Positions 1 through 14,062 of a stretch of DNA of 64,000 nt are shown one piece after another; position 1 is the first letter of the stretch; each line of letters begins with the position of its first letter. The stretch spans positions 6,076,001 to 6,140,000 of the forward strand of contig NW_025408668.1 in the NCBI RefSeq assembly GCF_020360975.1, read 5' to 3'. Origin of the DNA: Hirsutella rhossiliensis (Eukaryota > Ascomycota > Sordariomycetes > Hypocreales > Ophiocordycipitaceae). Under the pieces are notes generated by a model. It was not told the origin of the DNA, ran no database searches, and was given only the letters and a program-made list of their open reading frames with translations. The translations under genes and the position numbers were made by a program.

Positions 1-3000
1 AGGTCTTATATATACTTAAGCGAGCGGAAGGGTATAAAGACTATATTTATATATATTATAGGAATCGCTATAAGGTCCTTTAAAGTTATCTCTTTATATT
101 TTATTAAGAGTACTACTTCCTATATAATAAATTTATCTTTCCTTAGTTTTATTACCTTTAAAGTTTATTAATTAAATAGTCCTTAAGCTAGCTATATTAC
201 GCTAATTATATTAGTTATAAACCTAACTTCTTTTAATACTTATTAGACTTTAAGGTACTTATAATCTAATTCTTTATAAGTAAGGTAAGTAAGCTTAATT
301 AGTTCGACCTAGTATTCTTTATCTTATTCTTTAACTTATACTAAAGTTACTATAAGTTTTCCTTATAGATATTTAAAGAGGAGTAAACTACTTTCTATAT
401 TATCTTAAGCTACTTTTATAACTATTATTATAGCTCTATAAGGTCTTATATTACTCTTTACTTTCTCTAAGGACTAGAATTTAGTAATTTCTATACCTTA
501 GGCTATATCTATATATCTTATACTAAGTCTCTCGCTTAGTTAAGGAATAAAGTTAATTAAGTAATTTAAAGGGATTAGGATTCTTTTATATATAATTTCT
601 CTAACGATTTTATCTATAAGTCTATTAAACTTCTTATTTAAATCTACTCTATATCTATAGTATATAGGAATAATCTTTAGGCTAGTTTTTACTATTCTTA
701 TTATCTTAATTTCCTTTATATCCTCTTTAACTCTTTATCTTTTCCCCTTATAAGTATTAATCCCTATTATAGTTATATAGATTATTTAATTATATATATC
801 GCTTTATTATATATTATCTATAATTATAATAACTAATATCCTTCCTATTTCTTTTCTTATATCGCTTACTTTTAGATTTCTTAGCTTTTATTTATATAGG
901 CTTTTATATCTTTAGAACTAGTTTAAGAAGCTAGATTCTCTTTTACTAGTAGCTTAGTTTAAGTAAGATAGTATAACTATAGCTTTAACCTATTTTATAA
1001 GTAGTAATATAAAGGAGTCTAGCTATATATTTACTTAGTATATAATAAGCCTTTAAATATATATACCTATTTAAGAGAACCTATTAGTAAGTACTAAGGG
1101 AATTACGCTTTTATTATCTTTTCTTTTTAAGTAAAGAGTCCTATTTACTACTTTATATATTATAAATCCGATCTTATAGTCTTAAGAGTATACCTTATAC
1201 TTATTAAGGTAATATCTTTCTTTACTATAATAAAAGTATCTCTTAGGCTAGTTAAAAGTATTAACCTAAAACTATATATATTAATTAAATAGGTAGTAAA
1301 ATCTAATATTATTTACGCTACCTCCTTATTTATAACTTAAAGAGTAGCCTTTACTACTAACGCGTCTTTATTCCTTATTAAGCTAGTTAAATATCTACTC
1401 TTACTAGCGAGTAAGGTTAATCTTTATATCTTAAAAGGCTTTTATTAAGTCTAAGATCTTCTTTATAAGCTATCTAGATTTCTTATCTATTTTCTTTAAC
1501 TCTTTAAGAAGTTTTTCTTTACTCTTATTAAATTTAGCTTCTTCTATTACTTTATTAATTTCCTTAAAAAGCTAGTCTTTCTTTAAGTTCTTAAGCTTTT
1601 AATTATAGACTTTAAATACTATATCTTATTATTTAGCGTCCTAGTAAGGTACTAAGTATTTATTAATTATATAGATTAGGCTTTTATATAGGAGTTTCGA
1701 AATAACTTTAAATATCTTCTTATTTCTCTTTATAACGTTAATAATAAGTTCCTTTAGTATTATATAGTAGATAAAGTATAACTAAACTATAGATTCTTCT
1801 TAGCCGTTAAGTTATACCTTACGCTATAGGTATAAGTAAAGACTAAGCTATTCTATAACTTTTATAATAGTCTTAGGCTTTTTAGTATTATAATAGTTTA
1901 AGCGGTCGTTAATAGTTTCTAGTTATTTAATATTATATATATAGTAATATTAAAGGTATTACGAAAAAGATATAGCCGCCTATTAAATATAAGCGATAGC
2001 GTTAATTAACGTATATAGTATATAAGATATACCCCCTTAAAGATACTAGGTTAATTCGTCCTAGGATACCTAGATATCTTAGACTATAGAGGGAATTTTT
2101 ATATAGGCAGGCCCTATACTAAAACCGCGCTTAATTACGCTAGCGGGACTTAAACTATAGGCCTTTAAGTAATATACGCTAGGCTAGCTAAAAGAAGTAT
2201 ATATATAGTTACTAGGAAGTTCTTAGAGGGGTAACCCCTCCGCCTAAGCTTATAACTATTATAAAAAAAATATAGCCGCGTATTAGATATAAGCGATAGC
2301 GTTAATTAACGTATATAGTATATATAATAAAGGAGTCTCTTCTTTACTTCTTTTTAAGTAAGTCCGTTTATAAGAATTTTAATAGTAAGGGCTTATATAG
2401 AGGAGATATAGACTTCGAGCTAGTCTATCTTATCTTCGTTATAGATACGGTTAATATATATCTCTTATTTAAACTTCTTAAGGAATTTAGTTATATTTTT
2501 ACTATTAAATTTACTAATAAGTAAGAGTTATAGTTAGCGGAGTCTTCTTATAAGGTTATCTTAGCTTTTAGTAAGTATATCTCTAAGTCTATTAGTAATC
2601 TTATTAATATCTACCTTAATTTTTTTAGTATTACTAGTAATAAGATTAGATAATCCCTCTTAACGGCTAGTATTTCTAGATATAGTATACTTATAGATTA
2701 TAAGGTTATAAAATTTAAAGTTAAAGCTTTTAGAGTTAAAGGATATCTTATTATAACTATCTTATTACTTACTTTCTTATTTATTAAAAGGAGGTAAGCG
2801 TGCTTTATAAGCTACTATATAAAGCAGAGCTAAGGTTAAGGTTATTAAGGTATCCTTTATTAATACCTATATTAGTATTATTAGTATATATATAAGTAAA
2901 AGGTCTTAGTAAGGTTCTAGAACGGTCTAGATTATACTATTATCGTTATTTATATCTTTTAAAGTATTATATAACGATTATAGTTTCTTAACTAAGTCGC

Positions 3001-3671
3001 TAGTATTAAGGGTTATAGGGCTAATAATAAGAGCTTAAGGTTTTTTAGTATTAGCTTATTACTTTTCCTTTACTATTAGTAAAGGTATTATCTAATTATC
3101 TATTTCCTAGTAAGCCTATTACCTTATTAAGTCTCTAACTTTAGCTATTAAGGTAGTTACTACTTTAATTATTAAATCCCTAGATTTTATTTTTTCTAAA
3201 TAGTACTATCGTCCTTTAAGTATTCTTAGCTTTATAAAGCTACTTATCGCTATATAAATAAAATAGAATAATAAGTTTATACCTTAGAGACTAGTTTTAT
3301 TAGAAATAAAGGTATATACCTAAAGTATATATAGTATATAGCTAAGGATTAATAAAGTAATTAACTATATAATTATTTAATTATTAGTCCTATATATAGC
3401 TCTAAGGGTCTTAGGTTATTAATATAAGTCTTAGAGATTTCTTTACTCTATACCTCTTTATCTTTACTAAAGTCGCGTAACTAGCGGCCTTTACTTTAAA
3501 AGGGAAAAATAAAGATTCGAATTAACTATAATTAAGGAAGATACTTAATTAGATAATTTAGGCCTTTATAAAGCCTTTAAGTATACTTAAAAGGAAGCTA
3601 GATAAAGAGTGCTAAAGGTCTTATCCTTTTAATAGCTAATATCTTTAAGGGTACGATCTTACCTATTAAAC
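1..3671. other. RIP-mutated AT-rich repeat DNA, element not identified
   Basis: No gene is visible. TG and CA dinucleotides are nearly absent, TA is in great excess and CpG survives here and there, as RIP leaves it. No frame stays open. Reading the minus strand around 2380-2700 gives a stop-riddled charged stretch that could be a retrotransposon gag, but this is weak. The block ends where homology to the second Gypsy copy begins (3672 here, 44541 there). It contains the 54-bp direct repeat listed separately. Confidence 0.6.
1971..2324. repeat. Pair of ~54-bp direct repeats exactly 300 bp apart
   Basis: The segment 1971-2024 recurs at 2271-2324 with two visible differences, both in the first 15 bases. 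The spacer carries ends that are roughly inverted (acccccttaaaga near 2031; cttagaggggta near 2222). It could be a small inverted-repeat element flanked by a duplicated host segment, or a local tandem duplication. No coding capacity is seen. Confidence 0.5.
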
Positions 3672-6600
3672 TATATAAGCGGGCCTAGTATTAAAGGAAG
3701 CGCTTTATATAAGCTTTTATATTTATAAATAATATTAGCTTTAGTACTATTAATTTATTAAGCTAGTCCTTAATTACCTATATATAGCGGTTACTACCTT
3801 TTATAAGTAAAAGGTCTATTAGAAAGTCTATATATATATATATAGAACTAGTTAGGTATTAAAAGCTACTTAAGTAGCCCTTTAAGCTATACCCTTTAAA
3901 TCTTAGTATAGCTATAGATATTATAGTTATAAAAGAAGTAGCGAATATAGTAATATAAGAGGGGCTAGTAAAATTCTCTTATAAGGCCTATTATTATACC
4001 TTACTAACCTAAGTAGCTTATAATACTAAAGTTATAAATAAGCTAGACTAGCTTCCCTTAAAGCTTATTTTATTTATTTAGCTTTAGCGGTCTATCTTTC
4101 TCCTTAGCTTCTATAGTATATAGCGCGCTTAGTACCTATAGTCTCCCCCGCTAACGTAGATACTATTATAGGTCGATATAATAGTTAGCTACTTATACCT
4201 TTAGCTTTAGCTTTAAATCTAAGCGTTAAGCGCTAGACTTAATAGCGCGGCGTATACTTTTATAGGTATAGTCTAGAAATAATATCCTATCTTATAAGCG
4301 TTAAAGAACCTTATCTTAATATACCTATACTATACGCGCTATTAGGCCGGTCTATCCCTCCTTACTAAACCGAGGTAAAGGTATAAAGGGAAGCTTATTT
4401 ATTAGTACCGTGCCTCCCTTTATTAAGAAAGCTTTTATATAAGTTTATAGCGCTTTTTATAGGATAAGCTATAGATCTTAGGCCTTAATATCCGCTCTTA
4501 TCGGCCGGTCTTAATCCTTCTAAGAAAGTATATCCAGGACTATAAAGTCTTACCCTAGCTAGTACTTAATTAAGAAGTTAAAGTATAAAAGGTACTTTAC
4601 TTAGTAAGCTTACCGCTTTAAGAAGTACTAGTAGGTTATAAAGTACTTAAGGTTCTTATAGTTTATAAGAACCTTAAAGCTTATATAACTCTAGAGCTTT
4701 ACTTACTACTACTTAAGGTAGCTAATAATCGCTAATATCTCTTTATTATAAATAGCGTAATTCCGCTTTACCAAGGTAAGCTTATAGGAGTAGAACGCTA
4801 TTAGTTACTTCTACCTATTTACTTCCTAGGAAAGTATTCCTTTAAGCGCCTAGCTATTATAGTCCGCTTTAACTATTATAGACTAGTTAAAGTCCTACTA
4901 AAGTAGTATTAAGGCTTATAAGAATAAGTCCTTAAGCGTATAAAACGCTCCCTCTTATATAAGCCCTTAATAAAAAGCGGTCCTCTTCTTAGTAATCTTA
5001 TTTAAGGGTATTATAATATAAGAGAAGCCCTTAATAAATATCTTATAATAATTCGTAAATATAAGAAAGCTCTATATACCTATTTATATAGTTAGGGCTA
5101 CTTAGTCTTAGATCGCTTAGATCTTTATAGGGTTTACTTATATACCTATACTTATATAGATAATAAAGCCTAGGTACTTAACCTTCTTAACTTTAAATTT
5201 ATATTTATCTAAGTTAAGGTAGAGCTTATAAAGTTAGAAGCGTTTTAAGACCCTTTATACTTTCTATATATAGTCCTTATAAGATCCGCTTATATAGATA
5301 AGGATATTATCTATATATATAGAGGCGAACTTATTAAGGAAGTCTTAAAGTATATTATTAATATAATACTAAAAGGTAGTAAGCGCTTTTAAGAGGCTAA
5401 AGGATATTATAAGCTACTTAAATAAGCTATAATAAGTATAAAACGCTATCTTTTACTTATTATACTTTAAGAACTATACTTTATAAAACGCTTATTTTAT
5501 ATCTAGCTTTATAAACTACTTTACTTTTAAGAAGTTATAGAGTATATCTAAGATTAAGGGTAAGGGGTAGCGGTCTAGCCTTATAAATATATTTAAAGCC
5601 CTATAGTTATAATAGAACTATATTCCGCTCTTTAGCTTATATATAAATAAGACTAACGCTCTTACTTTAAAGCTACTTACTTAAATAAAGCTCTTATTTA
5701 AGAGGACTCTTAGCGTTTTTTTTAGTATTAATAGCTCTAAATATAATATACTATATAGCGGCCTAAATAATATAAGTAGTTCCTACCCCTTCTTATTAAT
5801 ATAAAGTACGACCTTATAGTCTACCCTTAGCTTATATAGGTTAAGCTTATCCGCTTCTTAGGACTTAAATAGTAGTAGAAGATTATAAAAGCGCTTTAGT
5901 ATCTACTATTATAGCTTAGTAGGCGACTTTAGCTTCTTTATCTAAAGGGCCTTATCGATATCCGCTAAGCTAACTATATAGACCGCTATATTAGCCGCTA
6001 TATAACCTTCCTTCTACTTTAATTATTATATAGTTTTTATAAAGATAAAAGTAAAGACCTCTTATACTAAGTATAAAGCTTATATATATAGTCCTATACC
6101 TATAAAACTATTATTATAATAAACCTATTATTTTATACGACTAAACTATAGCTTCTTTTAATATAGAATTAAGTATAACTTTATATATAATAACTAGGGT
6201 TTTCTAAGAATTAAAGGAAACTCTAGTTAAGGGATTATATAAGCTATAATAAGCTTATAGTAGCCGTTAACCTCTATAGCTAGCTATATAATACCCTTAA
6301 TCTCTATATCTTCTATCGTACTTAAGGCGCCCTTTACTTACCTTAGGGCGATCCTTTTTACTAGTACTTATATCTCTTATACGAGCGCTTCGTTAACTAT
6401 AGTATAGTACTAATAGCCCTTATCTATAAAGGTAGCGACGAATAAAGAGTTATTAATTATAACTTATATTAAAGTAGGCTCCTCTTTTATATAGGTAGAT
6501 AACTTTTCTTTCTCTTTTACTAGTATTAGTAATTAAGGCTTTAAAGCCTATCTTTACTCTAGAGCTACTCTTTTTCTTTTAGGCCTAGGAGGGTAGAGTC

Positions 6601-7370
6601 CTCCTTATTATCTAAAGTAAGGAGCGGTTTTATCTTTACTACTTAAACTACTATAAGCCGCTTAGTTAAAAGGAAGGGGTATTTTAATATAAAGTATATA
6701 AACGCGCTATAACGTAAGTAGCGGCCGTTAGTCTTCCTCTTTTTAATTTCCTTACTTATTACTTACTTCGCCTACTACTTAAAGTATAGGGTAGTATAAA
6801 AGGTAGTTAGTAGCGTCTTCTTACCGCGTTTAGCCCGGTCTATATAAGTAGCCGATATTAAGGTATCTTTATCTATATCGATAGCTAGCTATTTATCTTA
6901 TAAAGGGGCGGTAATCCTATTACTGCTTTATAGCGTGCGCTTATAAAGCTTTTAGAAATATAGCGTTTACTTATAGCCCTATACTACCTTTATTAACTAG
7001 CTTATATACTTACTATAGTTAATAAGTATAATTATAGGGATAAATAGCTTTTATAGGGCTAGTATAATTAAATTCTATAGCTATATAAGCTTCGCGCTAT
7101 CTTTTTATACTACTTATAAAAGCGTTTCTTTAAAATTAAGGAGGAATTCGCTAAAGGTTTATCTATTTCTTTACTTAAGGGTCTATAGCCTATCTTATAT
7201 CTTCTCTTACTCTTATACGTTACCGAACGTATATAAAAGGTATTAAAAGAAGTCCTATAGGTCGCGTCTACCCCTAGGGCTGCTTTTATCTTAGAATCTA
7301 AAGATCCGCTTTATTTAAGGCTTTAGTAGTATATAAAGGAGTAAATACTACGCTATATCGCAATAGCTAT
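3672..7370 (-). pseudogene. Gypsy (Ty3) retrotransposon fragment, copy 1, RIP-inactivated
   Basis: Minus-strand translation, stops ignored, gives Gypsy reverse transcriptase order. A stretch around 5500-5700 resembles the LKSG...YRALN...RYPLPLI region, followed by FTKLD-like residues and a YIDN (from YIDD) active-site motif near 5290-5330. Integrase-side sequence lies to the left (3672-5000) and protease/gag-side sequence to the right. Homology to 44541-44665 plus 50751-53141 is continuous, so this copy serves as the empty site for the Copia insertion at 44671. Both ends look truncated and no LTR was identified. Many TAA/TAG codons sit where CAA, CAG or TGG would be expected, so it cannot be expressed. 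Confidence 0.75.
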
Positions 7371-7376
7371 TTAAGC

Positions 7377-7887
7377 TTTATTTCTTATTAGTTATAAACT
7401 TCGTTTATAGCTAGCTAAGGAAGAAGTAAAAGGACTTTAGCTTACTATCTTGAGTCGGCTTAGAGAGCGGCTTTTATATTAATAGTATTACTACTATAAC
7501 TAGCGTTATAAAGGTTATAGGGGTTAAAGCTAGTCTCGTAAATAGCTCCCTTAGTATAGTAAGAACCTTATCCTTCTCGCTAGCTATCGCGCTTTTAATT
7601 ACTTCTAGGATAGCTACGATACTTCCTATCTATTTAAGAAGGGGTAGAGTACTTCTTTAAGGAAGTATTACCCTCTTTAAAGAGATATCTATTAAATCTA
7701 TTAGTTAATAGCTTATACTATTATAGAGTAAGTAGAAGTATATATATAGGTACTATTTATAAAATAATATTAATAAGCTATATAGAGCTCTTTTATATAT
7801 AGCTAGCCTATATATATATATATAGGATCCGGCCCTTTATATATAACTATATAGCTTAAGCTATAGCCTAAGCCTATAACCTATAAT
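7377..7887 (+). repeat. Part of the long-inverted-repeat element, interrupted by a Copia insertion
   Basis: This stretch is the reverse complement of about 31780-32290 and continues after the Copia element at 14840-14859 (agttaaagactctta). Its outer arm, about 7700-7887, matches the ~180-bp terminal inverted repeat of the complete copy at 31764-32474. The other arm is missing at the left end, so the copy is truncated. The homologous uninterrupted junction at 32445-32474 shows the site before the Copia element inserted. Confidence 0.7.
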
Positions 7888-7983
7888 TATTAAAAGACGC
7901 GGTTACTAGATATATATTATTTATAGCGTACTTATTAAAGCGCGTTTTACTTTTACTTATATAGCGTAATAGTCTTCGCGAGA
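7888..7983 (+). repeat. Left 96-bp LTR of the chimeric element, RIP-mutated
   Basis: It aligns along its full length with 14744-14839. The differences are almost all C-to-T or G-to-A, with this copy mutated. It starts tattaaaagacgcgg where the right copy has tgtcggaagacgcgg, and ends cttcgcgaga directly before the primer site. Confidence 0.8.
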
Positions 7984-7997
7984 GTTATAAGCCTAGG
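7984..7997 (+). other. Primer binding site (half initiator tRNA-Met)
   Basis: The sequence gttataagcctagg abuts the LTR end. Undoing RIP at TG gives GTTATGAGCC, complementary to the anticodon stem-loop of eukaryotic initiator tRNA-Met. Drosophila copia and yeast Ty5 prime the same way, from an internally cleaved tRNA. It supports assignment to the Ty1/Copia order. Confidence 0.7.
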
Positions 7998-8105
7998 AGG
8001 AATAGAATTCCTATACCTTCCGGATGCTATAAAAGGCACCTTTCTTATATCCCTCGTAGCTTCTATTTACCCCTCTTACTAGAAAAGCCGATTTTACCCG
8101 ACTTT

Positions 8106-8802
8106 TATAAGAAGGTATAAGTAATAAGCGTAGAATCGGGTAATCGATAACGTAAGCGGAAAGATCGGTCGAAGGAGTATAGGGTAGGATGTCGTCCGGA
8201 ATTTATAACGAGCATATAAGGGGCTGAATAATATATTAAAAGAATAGCGTTGCAAAAGATGCTTACTAACTTGCTTATTCTATCTACTACTCCTAGGGAA
8301 ATCCTTCGTCTTTTATAGACCATTGCTCGCCTACTAGTTGACTAATTAGTTAGCTTTCTAGCACATTCTATAGTGCTTAAAAAGCTCTATCTATAGTATA
8401 TCTTCCTAACTTAGTAGGTGGTCTGATTGTGGCGTGATGGTTAACGTAAGACTATAGGTTCTAGCATAAGTAGTGGATTTAACTAGAATGTTCTATGCCC
8501 TACCTATTCTCGTATCGCGGATATCTTCGGAACCGCTAGGCTAAAATAGGCAATAGGGTATCCGTTCTGCTCGTAATTAACTTATGCATTTTATGCATAT
8601 TTGTGTTTGTAAGGATAGGCTTATCCTGACCCGCTTTTCCTAGAGGAAGGTATAGATGTCTAGTAAAGGTCTTTGTCTTTTAAGGGTTATTCCCTTAGAC
8701 TATATTATAGAGCTTCTTTTTACTAGCTTATTCTATAAAGCCTCCCTATGCCTATTATTTCTTTATAATAGTAAAATAGGAATATAAGGGTATATTCTTA
8801 TA
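8106..8802 (-). repeat. Solo LTR of Copia family A, reverse orientation
   Basis: This is the reverse complement of the 695-bp LTR at 53142-53836 and of the solo LTR at 35982-36676, here about 697 bp. It is flanked by a 5-bp target duplication ACTTT (8101-8105 and 8803-8807), so it inserted as a full element and later lost its body by LTR-LTR recombination. The 72-codon open frame at 8105-8323 lies inside it and is not a gene. Confidence 0.85.
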
Positions 8803-11800
8803 ACTTTTCTACCCTTCCCTAAAATAATAACGAAATCCGACTCTACCGCCCCTACGGTCTATAGGACGATTCTTATAGAGCCCTAAGATTAAGATAAGTA
8901 GGTAAAGGAGCTACGGGCTCGTATAGATAGAACTATCTATAATTTAGTCTTCTTTAATAAGTAGGACCCTCTTAACCCCCTTCTTTATCCTAGAGCAACG
9001 GAATTTATAGAGGGAGCTTCCCTCTTCTCCGAGCTAACCTCTATATAGTAAAGAGCTTTTTCTACTACCTTAGGTAACTATAAGGGTTATTATAAGGAAT
9101 ACCTTTACGAGACGAAGCTACTAACTACTATACGTATAGCGATAATAGAATCCGTTAGTACCGTAAAGCTAATTACTCTTTAAGAGGAAGAGACTCCTAG
9201 GTAGTAGCTTTTAAAGCTCGAGAACTTAATAGCTCCCTTAAGGGGCTATATAACTAACCGTATTAGGAAGACCTATACGGCCTACCTAGGAGCCTTTTCT
9301 ACTAGGAACCTACTAGCTTCTTCGTAGCTAGGTAAGTAGGAAGAAATCCTTAAGAAAGCTAACTAATACTTCCTTATAGAAGCTCTTTCCGGCTAGTAGC
9401 TATAGGATATATCTCTACTAATAAAGCCTATTAGTAACGGTTACTCGACTATCTTTTAAGAGGCTAGCCGGGAACTAGACGAAGAAGCTGCTAGAGTATA
9501 ATAGTAAGCAGTCTTATTCCTTCGTAGCTAGCACTCGACCTAGACGGCTCGACCTACTACCTATGTAGCTGCTGCAGCCCCTATTACTGCGGCTCCCGCT
9601 GCTGCTGCTACGGCTATTGCTCCTTCGGCTCCTCCTCCCTTAAGAGCCTTAACGCCGTCGTTAACTATAGCTACGGCCCTAGGCCCGGCCCCGGCTCCGT
9701 ATCTTACTCCGGGCCCGGCCCCGGTCCTATTAGTTAGACCGGCTCGACTAGTCCCCTAATAGACCTTTCAGTCTATTAGTAGAAAAATCAGGGAACTAGT
9801 TAAAATCGAACCTCTTTATTAAAATCAGTAATAAGGGGTAAAAAGGGGGGGTTTTTAAGTAGACCTTCTAGATCGGGATAAGGATTCCTTAAAGAAATAA
9901 AAGACTAAGTAAAACGGCTGCCTAGCCTATAAATCCCTAGGCTATCGATTATTATAATACTAGTAGGTCTTCGAGGAAAACCGACCTAAAGGGTTTAACC
10001 CTTTAAAGAGGCTATAAGAAATAATATAATAGTCTCTTAAGGAGGACCCCTCGTTATAAAAGAAGATAGATAAGATTTAGGTTACTAAGAAATAGTAACT
10101 AATAACGCCGCTGCCCCTATTTAAGCCGTAAATTCAAGGAAAAATCGTATAGTATAGTAAATCCGGCATTTATCTTCCCTATAGATTAATAGTAAGACTA
10201 ACCGTTAGGACCCTCTAACTATCCCTTACGAAAATCAGCTATCCTTAACTCTAGTACTTCCCTTAATATTTATAATATACTCTTATAATTCCGGTCCTTT
10301 AAGAAGGTATAGAGGGAATATCTTATTACTAGGGAATTAACCGTATAGATAGAGGGATATAGAAGGGTAAATTTTATAATAAAATTACTTAATAGGTCTA
10401 TACGAATTCTTTAATAAAAAAGGGTAGCTTTTTACCCTCGATTTTTAATAAGCCTAATTTCCTTCTACCTTCTTCGAAAGGAAGGGATCTTTTAGGATAT
10501 AATGTCTAAGCCTACGAGGCTAGTCTAGAAGAATTAGACTATCGGGCTTATTAAGGAAAAATTCGGTTAATTTATTCTTAAATTCCGACCTATCCTTAAG
10601 AAGGAACCGCTCGAGAAGTTAGCTTTCCCTACTAGGAGGAATAGGTCTACTATAAAGGACCCTCTTCCGGCAGCCTAAGGAGACGGCATTCTTTAGCACG
10701 CACGACTTAGTTACCCGGGCCCCCTAGCTTTATATAAGCTAGGCTAATAATAAGGCGTACGAATAAGGGGCTTAAAGACCGTCGAATATAAATACTACGG
10801 CTAAGGAAAGACTAGGAGACGAATTTCTAGACGAACGCCTTTACGGCCGGACTAGCTATATAAGGAAATTTAGGTCGATTAGACCGACGTCTCTAGGGAC
10901 TAGGAAAGCTTTATTAGAGTAATGCTTTTTATAGACGCTTTTTTAAGGATGGTTTTCCCTTATTTCTTACGGACCTACCTAAGTAAGTATAACTAGTCTA
11001 CCTTTTAGGGCTTCGTTAACTAGATAAAATCCTACTTTAGCTATAAGGTAAAGAAGATACGGTTTAATAAAGAGCTATTTACGAAGGATATCTTAAATTA
11101 GCTTTAAAAAAGGGGTATTTTACCCCTCCTATTAGCACCGAATACCTAGGCCTAGAATAAAGGGGTAGAAAGATTAGGGGGTGCTATAATAAAAAGGGCC
11201 CGTACGATAAGACTTACTATAAGGCTTCTATACGACCTTTAGAGGGAAGTCGTTAAGACCGCTTATTACCTATAGAACCGGACCCTTAGAGGGACTACCT
11301 AAGGAATAAACTAGAAATCCCCCCTCGAGCTCTTTACGAAGAAGAGGGCCTCGCTAGCCTACCTTTATACCTACGGCTATAAGGTATACGTAATAACTAC
11401 CGATATATAGCTAAAAAGGAAGAAGAAAAGAAAGCTTAATCCTAGAGCCTTTATTAGTTACCTTATTAGTTATAATTCTATAAATATCTTCCGGATCTAG
11501 ATTCCTCTTCTATAAAAGGTTATTTCGACTAGGGATATAATTTTCGACGAATCTAGCTTCTTCGACGGAAAGAGGGATTAATAGCCACTCTTACTCTTAT
11601 AACGTTAGCTAATTTAGAAGATCTAAATCCCCCCTTCTTAATAGTCTTAAGAAGAGGTCTTAGATAAGGAAATAAAAGAAGAAACCGACGTCGAAGTAGT
11701 CGAGGATAACGCTAACTTCGAAGAAGAGGAAGCTACTAGATTAGATAATCTAAACGAAGAAGGAGACTATAGGAAAGCAGTAGAGCTAAAATACGCCTAC

Positions 11801-14062
11801 CTACCTACGCCTCCTCTTACGGAATAAGAAGAAGATCTAGAAGCAGCTTTTTTAGTTAGTCTTCCTATCTTAACCCTTAAGAGGGTAGGAAAGGCACCTC
11901 TCTTAAAGGATTACCTAGCTGCCTTTTTATCCTTGCTTTAAGAAGCAAATAAAGATATAGGGCCCGATATAGTTACTAAAGAAGACTAACCTCTCTCCTA
12001 TTTCGATCGTTTTTCCGACTTCTATCTAACGCCTATATAAGACGGTTCCTACGGAGCATTTATAGTAGGCCGGCTCTTTAAGCTATAGTTATTAGCAAGG
12101 AATATATATAAAAGAGACCTCCTAGACCTACTAGCAAACTAGAAGCAGCTAGAAAGACACCCTTTTAAAGACTAGTTTTTCTAGGCCTAGAAAGACCACC
12201 TAGCCTTATATAAAGAGATAGGGTCTTTCGAAGAGGTCCTTAAGGAAAAAGCAAGAGGAAAATAGGTCCTTAGCTATAAATAGGACTTTATCTATAAGAC
12301 TAATAAATATAGCTTCCTTTAAAAGTATAAGGCCTAGCTAGTTATCTATAGGAACTAGTAGGAAAAAGGGGATCTTCCTACTAGGGCAACTACCTTAGTA
12401 GGGATGTCTTTTTAGACCCTTATAGCTATAGTAGTAGAATTCGACCTCGAGCTCGATTAGATAGATATAGTTAACGCCTTTATTAACTGCCTACTTAAGG
12501 AAGAAGAAGTTATTTATATACGCCTTCTACTAAGCTTCTAATAGCTAGGAAAGGTTCTATAGCTTAGGAAAGCTCTATACGGACTATAAAGATTACCCCT
12601 TCTTTAGCAATAGTATTTAATAGGTTCCCTTAAAGCCCTAGGCTTTAAGAAAGTCCCTTAGGAACCGTATATAATATAGAAGGGTAAAATCATAGTCTTC
12701 TTCTACGTCGACGATATTATCTAGGCCTACCTAAAAGAGGAAGAAGCTACTACTAGGGAGGCTATACGAGGCCTATAATAAAGGTATAAGATAACTAGGC
12801 TAAGGGAGCTAAAGTAGTTCTTAGGGATACGAATCCTTCGGAATAGGTCTTAATAGACTATCTAGCTTACCTAAGACGCCTATATCGATAAGGTCGCTTA
12901 TAAATTCCTCCCTAATTCCCTTAATAAGAAGCTTCCCTCTACGCTTATATTAGATAAAGAGCTTTTACCTAATCTATCCTTTTAAGCTAGGGAGTAAGAG
13001 AAATACTAATACTAATAAAAGGTAGGCTCCTTGCTTTTTTTAGCTATTTCTACTAGACCGGATATCTCTTTTACGGTCTCCTAGCTAGCTAGGTATAACT
13101 AGAATCCTAGCCCTAGGCATTAAGAAGTAGTAGATAGAGCTATCCTTTATCTCTATTTAACGAGATTATATAGTCTACGCCTAGGAGGGCAAGGAAGGAA
13201 ATAAGCTACTAAAATCTTCCTTTATTCGAGCGATTCGTCCTTTATAGATAATTCCTTAGATAGAAAGAGCTTATAAGGGTATATTATATCCCTTTTTAGA
13301 GGAACTATTACTTAGAGAGCTTCGAAGCAAGCTACCGTTACGACTTCTAGTACGGAGGTAGAGCTACTAGCTCTTTTAAAAGCGTTAAAGGAAGCGATTT
13401 TCCTTAGCTAGCTACTTATTTCGTTACGACTATAAATTCTATCCCCGTTAGCTATAGAATGCGATAATATATAGACTATACGAATTCTTATAGAAAATAG
13501 TAAGCTATCGACCTAGCTACGGTATATCGATATCTACTAGTATTAGTTACGCTAAGAGGTCTAAAAGGGACTTATTTCCGTCCGTTAGGTTCTAACGGGA
13601 TCGATAAAAGCCGACGGTCTTACGAAGCCCCTACTAAAGTAGAAGCTAGCTGTCTTTTTATAGTAAATTAAGCTAGAAGATATTCGAGAGAAGCTATCCT
13701 TAGAAGCCCGCCTTAAGAGTCTACGAGAGGAGCTAATAGTATATAAGAGGAAGGAGACGTCTATAGCTAAAGAGAGGAATTAGGACTTATCCTAAAGGAG
13801 GGCCCCTAGCTTAATTAGGACTTATTCTTCTTAAAAGGCCCCCTTTTTAAGGACTTATCCTTAGAGAAGCCCCCCTTTCTTATAGGACTTAATTTCCTCC
13901 TTAGGCCCCCTTTTTCCTAAAGTAGGTCTAAAAGAGCCTAGGGCTAAAACCCGGATTTCTTAAGTAGGGGATAAGTATAGACTAAGACCTCCTCTCTACG
14001 CTTACTAGCCTAGGTATTTAGCTTTACCCTTTCTATAAGGGCAGGCTATAGCTAAGGGGGTG
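8803..14062 (+). pseudogene. Copia gag-pol remnant (family B), RIP-inactivated
   Basis: Stop-interrupted plus-strand translation gives an Ala/Pro-rich gag stretch (9560-9740) and a long integrase region. The reverse transcriptase follows, with an LYGL motif near 12570 and an intact YVDD active site at 12704-12715. An RNase H region extends to about 13700. A purine tract (ctaaggggg, 14052-14060) precedes the 486-bp LTR. The order integrase before RT is diagnostic of Copia. CpG-rich codons persist while CA/TG are lost, so GC content is higher than in the Gypsy copies although the element is equally dead. Confidence 0.75.

Noticed and set aside
8105..8323. 72-codon open frame on the minus strand
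   Set aside because: It lies wholly inside a solo LTR repeated at 36.0-36.7 and 53.1-53.8 kb, where the frame is not conserved.
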